This document shows positions 36,844 to 43,855 of a stretch of 64,000 bases of DNA, one piece after another (position 1 is the stretch's first letter; the number at the start of each line of letters is the position of its first letter). Below the pieces are notes generated by a model that did not search any database, had not been told where the DNA came from, and saw only the letters and a program-made list of their open reading frames with translations. Location of the stretch: contig NZ_JAAUVN010000007.1 in NCBI RefSeq assembly GCF_012030425.1, forward strand, positions 236,019-300,018. The letters are read 5' to 3'. Both the position numbers and the translations under genes were made by a program. The stretch is from Sphingobacterium sp. B16(2022). Its GTDB lineage: Bacteria > Bacteroidota > Bacteroidia > Sphingobacteriales > Sphingobacteriaceae.

Positions 36844-37737
36844 ATGAAAATAAGAGTATTAATAGTAGCATTGTTTATACTGGTTTACGTTAATGTAAAC
36901 GCACAAAGGGTAGTTATAATTGGCCTTGATGGTTTTAGTACTGAAGGGTTCAACGGTTCTAAACACCCTAATATTGATCGGTTATTTGAAAAAGGACTGA
37001 TTACGTTGACAAATAGGCCCGTAATGCCATCGATCACATTGCCCAATTGGACAAGTCATTTAACGGGACAGGGACCGGAAGAACACGGTATAACAGCCAA
37101 CAACTGGACAATGGAAAACCATACATTAAAAGCCATAGAAACAGATGAGCAGGGATATAGTCCGTCTATCTTCAAGGTATTAAAAGATAAAAAAAACAAT
37201 GCAAAAACAGCATTTTACTACAACTGGGCCGAATTAATCAATCCAATTAACAAAAAATATTTGGATGAAGTCTCCTTTGAGGAAGGGGACAGGTATAAAG
37301 ATAATTATGCAAAGGCATTGAAATTTATAGAGAAAAATAAAAATGATCCTACTTTAGTCTTTTTGTATAGTGTGCATACAGACCATGCAGGACATGAATA
37401 TGGATGGATGTCGCCGCAGTATATTACAGCAATTGAAGAGGTGGATGTAGAAATCGGTAATTTCATTGATAAGCTTAAAGAACAAAAGCTTTACGATGAC
37501 ACCTACTTTTTGTTTATTACAGATCATGGCGGTATAAAAAAAGGTCATGGTGGCGTGACTATGAATGAAATGCAGATTCCATGGGCGATTACCGGTCCAA
37601 AAATTAAAAATCTAGGGCTTACTGATCAGTTTTTTAATAGTAATAAAAATACCTCTTTGGTACTCGCTAAGCTATTTGGCTTGAAGAATATTCCAAAATC
37701 CTGGACGGGAATTGCGCCAACTGTGATTTTTAAATAA
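36844..37737 (+). CDS. Exported alkaline phosphatase-like phosphodiesterase/nucleotide pyrophosphatase
   Basis: From the ATG at 36844 the protein has 297 residues with a signal peptide (MKIRVLIVALFILVYVNVNAQ). Starts further upstream would place 38 extra residues before the signal. Type I phosphodiesterase features are visible: the metal Asp in VVIIGLDGFSTEGF, the nucleophile threonine in PSITLPNWTSHLTGQGPEEHGIT, HTDHAGHEYGW with Asp and His ligands, and FITDHGG. Such enzymes hydrolyse nucleotide or phospholipid phosphodiesters in the periplasm. At under 300 residues it is shorter than ectonucleotide pyrophosphatases and resembles the compact bacterial form. A terminator follows at 37772. Confidence 0.88.
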   Translation: MKIRVLIVALFILVYVNVNAQRVVIIGLDGFSTEGFNGSKHPNIDRLFEKGLITLTNRPVMPSITLPNWTSHLTGQGPEEHGITANNWTMENHTLKAIETDEQGYSPSIFKVLKDKKNNAKTAFYYNWAELINPINKKYLDEVSFEEGDRYKDNYAKALKFIEKNKNDPTLVFLYSVHTDHAGHEYGWMSPQYITAIEEVDVEIGNFIDKLKEQKLYDDTYFLFITDHGGIKKGHGGVTMNEMQIPWAITGPKIKNLGLTDQFFNSNKNTSLVLAKLFGLKNIPKSWTGIAPTVIFK

Positions 37738-37771
37738 CGATAAGTTTCTGCTTTCGCTAGGCAGAGATCTG

Positions 37772-37812
37772 AAAGACAGGTATACGAAAATTTATCGTGC
37801 CTGTCTTTTTTT
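37772..37812 (+). terminator. Terminator after the phosphodiesterase gene
   Basis: AAAGACAGG (37772-37780) and CCTGTCTTT (37800-37808) form a 9-bp stem followed by a T-run. The 37813-38136 stretch beyond is AT-rich and shows no gene. Confidence 0.8.
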
Positions 37813-38136
37813 ATTGAAAATACTTTTACTGATGATACTTGCCGAAGTGTTCTTTTCCCTTTTGTGCTAATACAAATTAACGCGCGCACTTCGTATACAT
37901 TCGCTTATTTACCTTGTCTCCCTTACATATATTTTTGTACTGCTATATGGTTATATAGGTTTGTTTTTCTTCCACATACCGCTTATTTATACTAATATAA
38001 ATAGATTTTCAGCTATTTATATTAGTAAATTATCATTTATTGTTTTATCTTAGTGCTGGAAATTTTTATAGTTAGCTCGTTTTCAGTTAGCTTATAAAAA
38101 GATAATATTTATTATCTTTCCGATATTAAATAATTC

Positions 38137-38166
38137 TTGATGGTAACGGAGAGAGCGATATATTCG
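38137..38166 (+). promoter_or_regulatory. Promoter of recN, similar to that of msrA
   Basis: TTG (38137-38139), 19 nt, then TATATTCG (38159-38166), one base from the -7 consensus. The 24-nt stretch from TTGATGGT through GGAGAGA to CGATA matches that of the msrA promoter at 20 of 24 positions. A TAAATTTG also occurs at 38169-38176. Confidence 0.6.
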
Positions 38167-38234
38167 TTTAAATTTGATAGCGTTCAAGATTAATCTCATA
38201 TAAATTAAGTCAAAAAATAGACACATAAAAAAAT

Positions 38235-39902
38235 ATGCTAGCGAGATTAGATATTAAGAATTACGCATTGATTGACGAATTATCAATTCAATTTGATAAA
38301 GGATTGAATATCATCACAGGTGAAACCGGTGCGGGTAAGTCAATTATCATGGGTGCGCTATCCCTTATTTTAGGAAGTAGGGTAGAAGGAAAATATTTTT
38401 TTAATCAAAATAAGAAATGCAGCATTGAAGGTTTTTTTCAAATTGAAGCATACGATCTGAAAGGTTTTTTTCAGGAACATGATCTGGATTATGAAAATGA
38501 AACCATTATTCGTCGTGAAATTAGTGTAGATGGTAAGTCGCGTGCTTTTGTGAACGATTCACCAGTTACCTTAGCTATCCTTAAAAGTTTAGGTGAAAAG
38601 TTGATTGATATTCATTCACAGCATGCCACCTTGCAGATCAATACGGAAGAATTTCAGTTTTTGGTCGTGGATAATGTCGCAAAGTCCACTGCTTTAAAAG
38701 CGGGTTACCTAACCTCATTTTTGAGGTATAAAAAAGTTAAAAACGAATTAAGAAAGATAAAGGAACAAGCCAAGCAGGCTCATATTGAAGCAGATTTTAA
38801 TCAATTTCAGTTTGATGAGCTTCATCAAGCATCGCTAACTGCAGATGAGCAGGTAAATTTGGAGGCCGAGCAGCAACAACTTGAGAATGCAGAAGAGATA
38901 AAAAGAGGCTTACTTGGTGCCGTACATATCTTAGAGGAGCAGGAGCAGAACGTAATCTTACAGGTGAAAGAATCTTTAGGTCAGTTAGAGTCTGTCGCTT
39001 CTTATCTTACAGCTTTGCCCGATCTGGTCAATCGACTTCGGAGTGTCTGGATAGAGGCTAAGGACATTGCTACAGAAATTGGTTATCTGGAGCAGGGAAC
39101 AAATTTGGATCAGGACAAATTATTGTTGATCAATGAACGTCTGAGTTTGATTTATAACCTTCAAAAGAAGCATCATGTCGATACAGTTGAAGACTTAATA
39201 GCAATCAAAGATGCTTTAGAACAAAAACTACTGGATGTTAATAGTCAGGATGAGCGAATTATTGCCTTAGAGAAAGAGTTGACCGAGACTTATCAGCAGG
39301 CTTTGGAAAAAGGAAAAGCATTAACAGAATTGCGGAAAAAAGCTTTACCTCAAATTGAAAAGCATGTCGTTTCAATCTTAGCGGAAGTAGGCATGCCCAA
39401 TGCCAAACTGGAAGTGAAGCTGGAGGATTTAGCGGAAAATGAACTGAAAGAAAATGGAATGAACAGTATCCAATTTCTATTTTCGGCAAATAAAGGACAG
39501 GAATTACAGACAATTCATAAGGTTGCTTCAGGTGGAGAGTTATCGCGTGTTATGCTTGCGATTAAATCTTTGATTGCAAAGAGTTCAGCATTACCGACGA
39601 TTATTTTTGATGAAATTGATACCGGTATTTCTGGTGAAGTAGCATTGAAAGTTGGGGAGATTATGGAGCGCTTAGCCGGAGATATGCAGGTTATTGCGAT
39701 TTCTCATTTACCTCAGATCGCATCGAAAGGAAGATCTCATTTTAAAGTCTACAAAATTGATGAAGGTGATAAAACAAAATCTAATATTGTGCTTTTAAAT
39801 CAAGAAGAGCGTATCAAAGAAATTGCTCAGATGTTGAGTGGAATAAAACCTACCTCTGCAGCACTAGCGCATGCTAAGGCCTTGTTAAATATTGTTGATT
39901 AG
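38235..39902 (+). CDS. recN: DNA repair protein RecN
   Basis: The 555-residue SMC-like ATPase takes part in double-strand-break repair in the cytosol. The Walker A motif GETGAGKSII is near residue 30. Long coiled-coil arms occupy about 155-370. The ABC signature ASGGELSRVML and Walker B with D-loop (TIIFDEIDTGISG) are near 435-465, followed by the H-loop region ISHLPQIASKG. Length and order are standard. It is the last housekeeping gene before the accessory island. A decayed copy of its last 200 bp is found 5.8 kb downstream (45487-45711), so this 3' end is likely a recombination site. Confidence 0.97.
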   Translation: MLARLDIKNYALIDELSIQFDKGLNIITGETGAGKSIIMGALSLILGSRVEGKYFFNQNKKCSIEGFFQIEAYDLKGFFQEHDLDYENETIIRREISVDGKSRAFVNDSPVTLAILKSLGEKLIDIHSQHATLQINTEEFQFLVVDNVAKSTALKAGYLTSFLRYKKVKNELRKIKEQAKQAHIEADFNQFQFDELHQASLTADEQVNLEAEQQQLENAEEIKRGLLGAVHILEEQEQNVILQVKESLGQLESVASYLTALPDLVNRLRSVWIEAKDIATEIGYLEQGTNLDQDKLLLINERLSLIYNLQKKHHVDTVEDLIAIKDALEQKLLDVNSQDERIIALEKELTETYQQALEKGKALTELRKKALPQIEKHVVSILAEVGMPNAKLEVKLEDLAENELKENGMNSIQFLFSANKGQELQTIHKVASGGELSRVMLAIKSLIAKSSALPTIIFDEIDTGISGEVALKVGEIMERLAGDMQVIAISHLPQIASKGRSHFKVYKIDEGDKTKSNIVLLNQEERIKEIAQMLSGIKPTSAALAHAKALLNIVD

Positions 39903-40033
39903 TACGTGTCAGTACTAAAAATCATCTGGTCAATTTTGGTGTGCAGGTATGTTTAAGATAGATAAAGAGCTAACAACATGATCCCTGATAGATTACTTGA
40001 ATTTTGAACTACTATAAGTTTTTGGCTTCTCAA

Positions 40034-40056
40034 CTTATGCAAAGGTCTTGCATAAG
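40034..40056. other. Hairpin between recN and the XRE gene
   Basis: CTTATGCAA (40034-40042) and TTGCATAAG (40048-40056) form a perfect 9-bp stem with a 5-nt loop; the flanks TCAA and CTGA extend it imperfectly. No T-run follows, so it may be an operator or weak attenuator. The rest of 39903-40105 shows nothing else. Confidence 0.5.
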
Positions 40057-40105
40057 CTGAGATCGCTCATAAAATATAGTATGATATATTAAACATGTTG
40101 ATCAA

Positions 40106-40573
40106 TTAATTATTTCTATCCTCTTTCAATTTTTTCACTTCACTGGCAAGATCTAAAACCGCTTTACTTAATGCTGCAATAGATTGTGTTTTGATACGGT
40201 CTTCCTCAATGAATTTTTCCAGTAGTGCCAATAGTTTGTCTGAGCCATCATTGTTAAAAATGGGTTGTGCATTTTGACCAACTGAATTATCGCTAAATGT
40301 AGAATTATTATTGTTTTGTATATTATAGATAACATTTTCGTCTTTAAACGATTTGACAAAATCTGGTGTTACCCCAAGTGCATCTGCCAATTCTTTTAAA
40401 AGAGGTTCATCAAAAGCAACCATGTTTTCAAAATCAGAAATACGTTGTTGAGAGTATTTGCTTTTGCATAATTGCCCTAGAGCTTCTTGTTTTATTCCCT
40501 GAATTTCCCTTATCCGTTTTATGTTGTTACCGATGTGCATGGTTTCTTTTTTTTCTTCAAAAATAGTGTTCAT
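40106..40573 (-). CDS. XRE-family helix-turn-helix regulator
   Basis: The 155-residue protein has an N-terminal HTH_3 domain (about 12-70), beginning HIGNNIKRIREIQGIKQEAL and continuing SKYSQQRISDFENM. A polar Asn-rich linker and a C-terminal amphipathic helix (LAALSKAVLDLASEVKKLKEDRNN-like) that may form a coiled coil follow. Translation could start at 40573 or at the internal ATG at 40540; the HTH begins just after the latter. It lies at the recN-proximal edge of the accessory island, divergent from the structured RNA array. It may regulate island genes, but this is inference from position only. Confidence 0.85.
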   Translation of the reverse strand: MNTIFEEKKETMHIGNNIKRIREIQGIKQEALGQLCKSKYSQQRISDFENMVAFDEPLLKELADALGVTPDFVKSFKDENVIYNIQNNNNSTFSDNSVGQNAQPIFNNDGSDKLLALLEKFIEEDRIKTQSIAALSKAVLDLASEVKKLKEDRNN

Positions 40574-40802
40574 ATGCTATGATTTTATGGATCGGTACTT
40601 TACCGGTAAATCGGTAGGATACCATGAATGATTATGGTTGACAAAGTATAAATTTGATTAAAATTACGAAAGTTTGTTGGTAAAGACAAAATTGTAATGT
40701 GTTCCTCTGCAAGAGGAATTATAAACCAGATTAAACTACTTAGTTCTTTGACATATTGGTATTGATCGGGATTTAATCTACGATTTGAAGATATTTAATA
40801 AT

Positions 40803-40902
40803 GAGGCTTCTTGTGACGCCGTAGGGTGAGGGTAGGTGCCACTCACTGAATACCTTAATAACATTGGTTGTTATTGACCAAAATTTGAAAGGTATATACA
40901 AC
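40803..40902 (+). ncRNA. Guide-RNA-like unit 1 (scaffold plus 36-nt repeat)
   Basis: The scaffold begins GAGGCTTCTTGTGACGCC and continues with a hairpin (GTGAGGG paired with CCaCTCAC, variable loop). GAATACC follows, then a 36-nt repeat at 40867-40902 that starts GTTGT and ends ACAAC. AATACC can pair with GGTAT in the repeat, like an anti-repeat. The following unique stretch begins GTTCGCCCATTTCAATTTTT and is the candidate guide. The layout resembles a fused tracrRNA-crRNA of Cas12f type. It is one of six copies, all on the strand of the sigma and Cas12f-like genes. Confidence 0.75.
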
Positions 40903-41029
40903 GTTCGCCCATTTCAATTTTTAAAGAACAAGTTTTATTGTTTCTAACCACGATTTGAAAGAGTGCTTAAAATATTTAGAAAGTTTAGAGATTGGACGGT
41001 TAGTTTCTAGTTCACCATATAAAATAATT

Positions 41030-41130
41030 GAGGCTTCTTGTGACGCCGTAGGGTGAGGGTAGGTGCCACTCACTGAATACCGAAAATAGCATTGGTTCTT
41101 ACTGATCGGATTCGAAAGGTATTTGCAATA
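41030..41130 (+). ncRNA. Guide-RNA-like unit 2
   Basis: The scaffold is identical to unit 1 from GAGGC through GAATACC. The repeat at 41095-41130 is diverged at its ends (GTTCT...GCAATA) but keeps GGTAT for pairing with AATACC. The candidate guide begins TAGGTTAATTTCAGCTTTTT. It is preceded by a leader TTAGTTTCTAGTTCACCATA then TAAAATAATT, which recurs before units 5 and 6 and may contain the promoter. Confidence 0.7.
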
Positions 41131-41249
41131 TAGGTTAATTTCAGCTTTTTACCATTTCTATTTACTGCTCAATCAATTTGAATAGAAGTCGAAATAAATG
41201 CTTTGAGGACTAGATAGTTAGGTTTTTTAAGAAATTATATAAAATAATT

Positions 41250-41330
41250 GAGGCTTCTTGTGACGCCGTAGGGTGAGGGTTTTTTACCACTCACTGAATA
41301 TTTATCAATAATCTGAAATTTATAAAATGT
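41250..41330 (+). ncRNA. Guide-RNA-like unit 3, degenerate
   Basis: The scaffold is intact through CACTCACTGAATA, with an altered hairpin loop, but the repeat portion has decayed: no ACAAC end and only ATCTGAAATTTATAAA remains. It is probably non-functional. Another scaffold scrap, AAAATTGAGGCTCTCTTGAT, lies at 41501-41520 just before the antitoxin gene. Confidence 0.6.
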
Positions 41331-41578
41331 TCTTGGCAGTAACACTTCATTGTTTAGGTTTAAGTTATATACACAATGCGTCCGCTTACTCGTTAATAAA
41401 ATTAGAAAATAAGCTGTCAATTTTTTCTGGTCGTATTCTTTAATCTAAAAATATTCACATATAAAAGGTAGCTCTATATTGGAAATACTAAAATTAGACA
41501 AAATTGAGGCTCTCTTGATATGGTCATTTCAAACTATTGCCAGTTAGGAACTTATAATATTTATTGCTAAATTTGGTT

Positions 41579-41794
41579 ATGACTACATTTAAAGTATCTG
41601 TTCCAGAAGACAAGACTTCTTTTTTCCTCGAAGTACTCGAACTTATAGGGGCTACGTACGAAGCGAAAGAGACTGATTTCAAACTCACTCATGAACAAGA
41701 GCAGTTCCTTCTATCGCAGAATGATGTGCCGCTCGAAGATTGCCAGCCTGCTAGTTTAGTTTTCGAAGAGTTGAAGGTCAAATATGGCCTATAG
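41579..41794 (+). CDS. Putative antitoxin of a RelE/ParE-type toxin-antitoxin pair
   Basis: From the ATG at 41579 the protein has 71 residues, is acidic and lacks a signal peptide. It starts MTTFKVSVPEDKTSFFLEVL and ends VFEELKVKYGL. Its size, its position directly before a RelE/ParE-like gene and the 11-bp overlap with that gene are typical of a toxin-antitoxin operon, in which the antitoxin comes first and neutralizes the toxin. I see no clear DNA-binding motif, and the family assignment rests on context. TAAATTTG at 41568-41575 is very close to the start codon and may be coincidental. The pair interrupts the array of guide-RNA-like units. Confidence 0.75.
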   Translation: MTTFKVSVPEDKTSFFLEVLELIGATYEAKETDFKLTHEQEQFLLSQNDVPLEDCQPASLVFEELKVKYGL

Positions 41795-42119
41795 CATACT
41801 TATAACTCCTGCAGCAAGAAAGCAAATGGAAGATGCTACCGCATATTATTTGGAGCACGCCTCTAAAAAAGTTGCCTTAAAATTTCTTCAGGACTTTAAC
41901 AAAGCTGTTGCTGATATTTTGAAAGTCCGATACTTCCGGGTATTTTATCTTAACTTTCGTGGCAGGATGCTAACGAAATTTCCATATATCATTTTTTATA
42001 CGTTAGATGAGGAGAAAAAGATGATCATAATCAAAGCGGTTTTTCATACCGCACAAACTCCGCAAAAATATCCTCACACACAAATAATTCTTGAGGCTGC
42101 TTGTGAAGCCGTAGGGTGA
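41784..42119 (+). CDS. RelE/ParE-family toxin
   Basis: The 111-residue protein matches the RelE/ParE fold: SILITPAARKQMEDATAYYLEHASKKVALKFLQDF at the N-terminus (the ParE-like helices), then RYFRVFYLNFRGRMLTKFPYIIFYTLDEEKKMIIIKAVFHTAQTP, with the F-P-Y-x-I-x-Y and V-F-H-T motifs. Toxins of this family inhibit translation or gyrase. It overlaps its antitoxin by 11 bp. The last dozen codons (from about 42084) and the stop codon lie inside the scaffold of guide-RNA-like unit 4. The normal C-terminus therefore may have been replaced, or the two features share sequence. Confidence 0.85.
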   Translation: MAYSILITPAARKQMEDATAYYLEHASKKVALKFLQDFNKAVADILKVRYFRVFYLNFRGRMLTKFPYIIFYTLDEEKKMIIIKAVFHTAQTPQKYPHTQIILEAACEAVG

Positions 42120-42191
42120 GGGTCATTGCCACTCACTGAATACCGAAGATAACAGTATTGTTATTGATCATAATTTAATGGTATGTGCAAT
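42093..42191 (+). ncRNA. Guide-RNA-like unit 4
   Basis: The scaffold is GAGGCTGCTTGTGAAGCC (changed together at both arms relative to units 1-2), then the CACTCACTGAATACC hairpin half and a 35-nt repeat at 42157-42191 starting ATTGT and ending GCAAT. The changed ends can still pair with each other. The candidate guide begins CAATCACGAAGACCATTAGT. The unit overlaps the 3' end of the toxin gene. Confidence 0.7.
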
Positions 42192-42348
42192 CAATCACGA
42201 AGACCATTAGTGGTGTTTACAGCTGATGAAACGATTTAAAGCAATCAAAAAGATATTGCATATAATTTCAAACTTGAATGTTAGTTTAAAATAGTTAGAA
42301 AGCTAACAGGTTAGAAGGTTAGTTTCTAGTTTAACATATAAAATAATT

Positions 42349-42447
42349 GAGGCTTCTTGTTACGCCTTAGGGTGAGGGTTTTGCCACTCACTGAATATCA
42401 AAAATGTATGAGTTGTAATTGACCATAATTTGTAAGGTATTTACAAC
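42349..42447 (+). ncRNA. Guide-RNA-like unit 5 (first repeat)
   Basis: The scaffold is GAGGCTTCTTGTTACGCC with a shortened hairpin loop, then GAATATC and a 36-nt repeat at 42412-42447 (GTTGT...ACAAC). GAATATC still pairs with GGTATTT if one G-U wobble is allowed. It is preceded by the leader TTAGTTTCTAGTTTAACATA then TAAAATAATT. The 22-nt stretch that follows is bounded by a second repeat. Confidence 0.75.
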
Positions 42448-42505
42448 ATCCAGGATCAGGGTCATCCAAGTTGTTGCTGATCAGAATTTGAATGGTATGT
42501 ACAAC
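42412..42505 (+). CRISPR. Minimal repeat-spacer-repeat array
   Basis: Two 36-nt repeats, 42412-42447 and 42470-42505, both start GTTGT and end ACAAC and share the ATTTG, GGTAT core. They are separated by a 22-nt spacer beginning ATCCAGGATCAGGGTCAT. After the second repeat the next candidate guide begins AGACTCGCTATTTATAATTT. This is the only place in the array with two adjacent repeats. It shows that the unit's 3' half behaves like a CRISPR repeat. Confidence 0.7.
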
Positions 42506-42628
42506 AGACTCGCTATTTATAATTTTAGAAGATAGTTGTTACGGTTCACTGTTTAAAAGAGCGTTTAAAAATAGTTAGAAAATTAAGGGGTTAGCAGGTT
42601 AGTTTCTAGTTCACCATATAAAATAATT

Positions 42629-42728
42629 GAGGCTTCTTGTTACGCCTTAGGGTGAGGGTTTTGCCACTCACTGAGTACCGAAAATAGCATTGGTCGTTAT
42701 TGACTATAATTTGGAAGGTATATACAAC
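42629..42728 (+). ncRNA. Guide-RNA-like unit 6
   Basis: The scaffold matches unit 5 (GAGGCTTCTTGTTACGCC), then GAGTACC and a 36-nt repeat at 42693-42728 starting GTCGT and ending ACAAC. GTACC pairs with GGTAT with a G-U wobble. The candidate guide begins TGCGCCAGAATTAGCGTATT. It is the unit closest to the sigma-factor gene, about 300 bp downstream. The intervening 42750-43024 shows no further gene. Confidence 0.75.
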
Positions 42729-43024
42729 TGCGCCAGAATTAGCGTATTAATATAACATTTTTTAATCGAACACAGTTTGAAAATAATTTTTCACTAAAAA
42801 AATAGATATAAGTGGATTATTTTATGCTTAGTATTCACAATAGATAGGCATTCTCTTGATAAAGCTACTAATTTCCGATCAATTCCAATATGATATGAAC
42901 GTTCTAAGTCGTACTAGTATACCTCTAACATGATCTCAGTTTCCAATAAATCCGCCAGGCCGGCTGTGATCTGTTGAGGTGAATAACCAAAGAATTGGCA
43001 TGCTCGAATGCCTTGACTAAAACG

Positions 43025-43840
43025 ATGATTATGAATAAAACTTTACAAGTACTAAAAGCCGAAAAGTATATTTCCCTGCTTCAAGATGGAGATGAACGTG
43101 GCTTAAATTATTGCTATAATCGCTTTTACAGCTATCTTTTTGTGAAATCATTTCGGGTGACAAAAGATGATTGTGCAGCTGAGAGTATAGCTCAGGAAGC
43201 TTTATTGAGACTATGGCTATACCGAAAACAGGTGAAGGATATTGACGATACCTTAAATTTTTTAAAGGCACAGGTTAAGTCGGCTATATATGCATTCTTT
43301 AATACAACCCGAAATAGATTTCATAAAAGTCTATTGCGGCTAGATGGAATTGAAGATTATCAAGAGTTTTTACTCGGTTATGAAACAGAAGAAGAGCATG
43401 AAATGGATCTAGTCTATTTGGAGAAACTTGAGGAAGAAAAGCAAGAACGATTGGACCAACTTAACAAACTATTGCCAAGCCTTAACAATCAACAGCAGCT
43501 ATTCATCAAACTTTGTCTAAAATATAGCTTTAACTACGAGCGCATTGCCCATTATTTGGGCGGTATATCTGATTATGAAGTCAGCTTGCAGGTTGAAAAA
43601 ACCATTGAGATACTCCGTTCTGTATTCAATAATACGCAACAAATGGAGCTGCTGAATAGATCATCTAAAATTGTCCTTGATGGTGAATTCAATGACCATC
43701 AGACAGAAATTTTTCATATGCGCTATGAACTTCAACTGTCATTTGAACAAATATCTGAAGCGCTGAATTTGAATCCATCGAGGGTGAAACAGCTGTTCGT
43801 GCAGGCTCATGCTAAGATCAAAACTGCAAAAAAAGCTTAA
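43025..43840 (+). CDS. Atypical sigma-70-family (ECF-like) sigma factor
   Basis: The 271-residue protein (ATG at 43025; 43031 is also possible) has a sigma region 2-like segment, LNYCYNRFYSYLFVKSFRVTKDDCAAESIAQEALLRLWLY (about residues 28-70). A long acidic linker follows. The segment LLPSLNNQQQLFIKLCLKYSFNYERIAHYLGG resembles region 4. A second C-terminal region 4-like helix-turn-helix reads HQTEIFHMRYELQLSFEQISEALNLNPSRVKQLFVQAHAKI. It is longer than a typical ECF factor because of this second segment. It lies 15 bp before the Cas12f-like gene and downstream of the guide-RNA-like units, with no anti-sigma factor nearby. The inferred role is an RNA-polymerase adaptor recruited by the Cas12f-like protein. 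Confidence 0.8.
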   Translation: MIMNKTLQVLKAEKYISLLQDGDERGLNYCYNRFYSYLFVKSFRVTKDDCAAESIAQEALLRLWLYRKQVKDIDDTLNFLKAQVKSAIYAFFNTTRNRFHKSLLRLDGIEDYQEFLLGYETEEEHEMDLVYLEKLEEEKQERLDQLNKLLPSLNNQQQLFIKLCLKYSFNYERIAHYLGGISDYEVSLQVEKTIEILRSVFNNTQQMELLNRSSKIVLDGEFNDHQTEIFHMRYELQLSFEQISEALNLNPSRVKQLFVQAHAKIKTAKKA

Positions 43841-43855
43841 TTAAAATAGTCCGTT

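Noticed and set aside
37813..38136. Possible short gene or RNA upstream of recN
   Set aside because: Only AT-rich sequence with many stops is visible; the recN promoter at 38137 explains the conserved part.
40803..42728. Integron-like cassette array (repeats spaced 220-840 bp, one interval holding a toxin-antitoxin pair)
   Set aside because: The repeats lack attC-type GTTRRRY and RYYYAAC core sites, no integrase is present, most intervals have no gene, and the repeats end in CRISPR-like GTTGT...ACAAC units beside a Cas12f-like gene.
40803..42728. Ordinary CRISPR array with adaptation genes
   Set aside because: Copies are 220 bp or more apart with a long conserved scaffold each, only one pair of repeats is closely spaced, and no cas1, cas2 or active nuclease is present.
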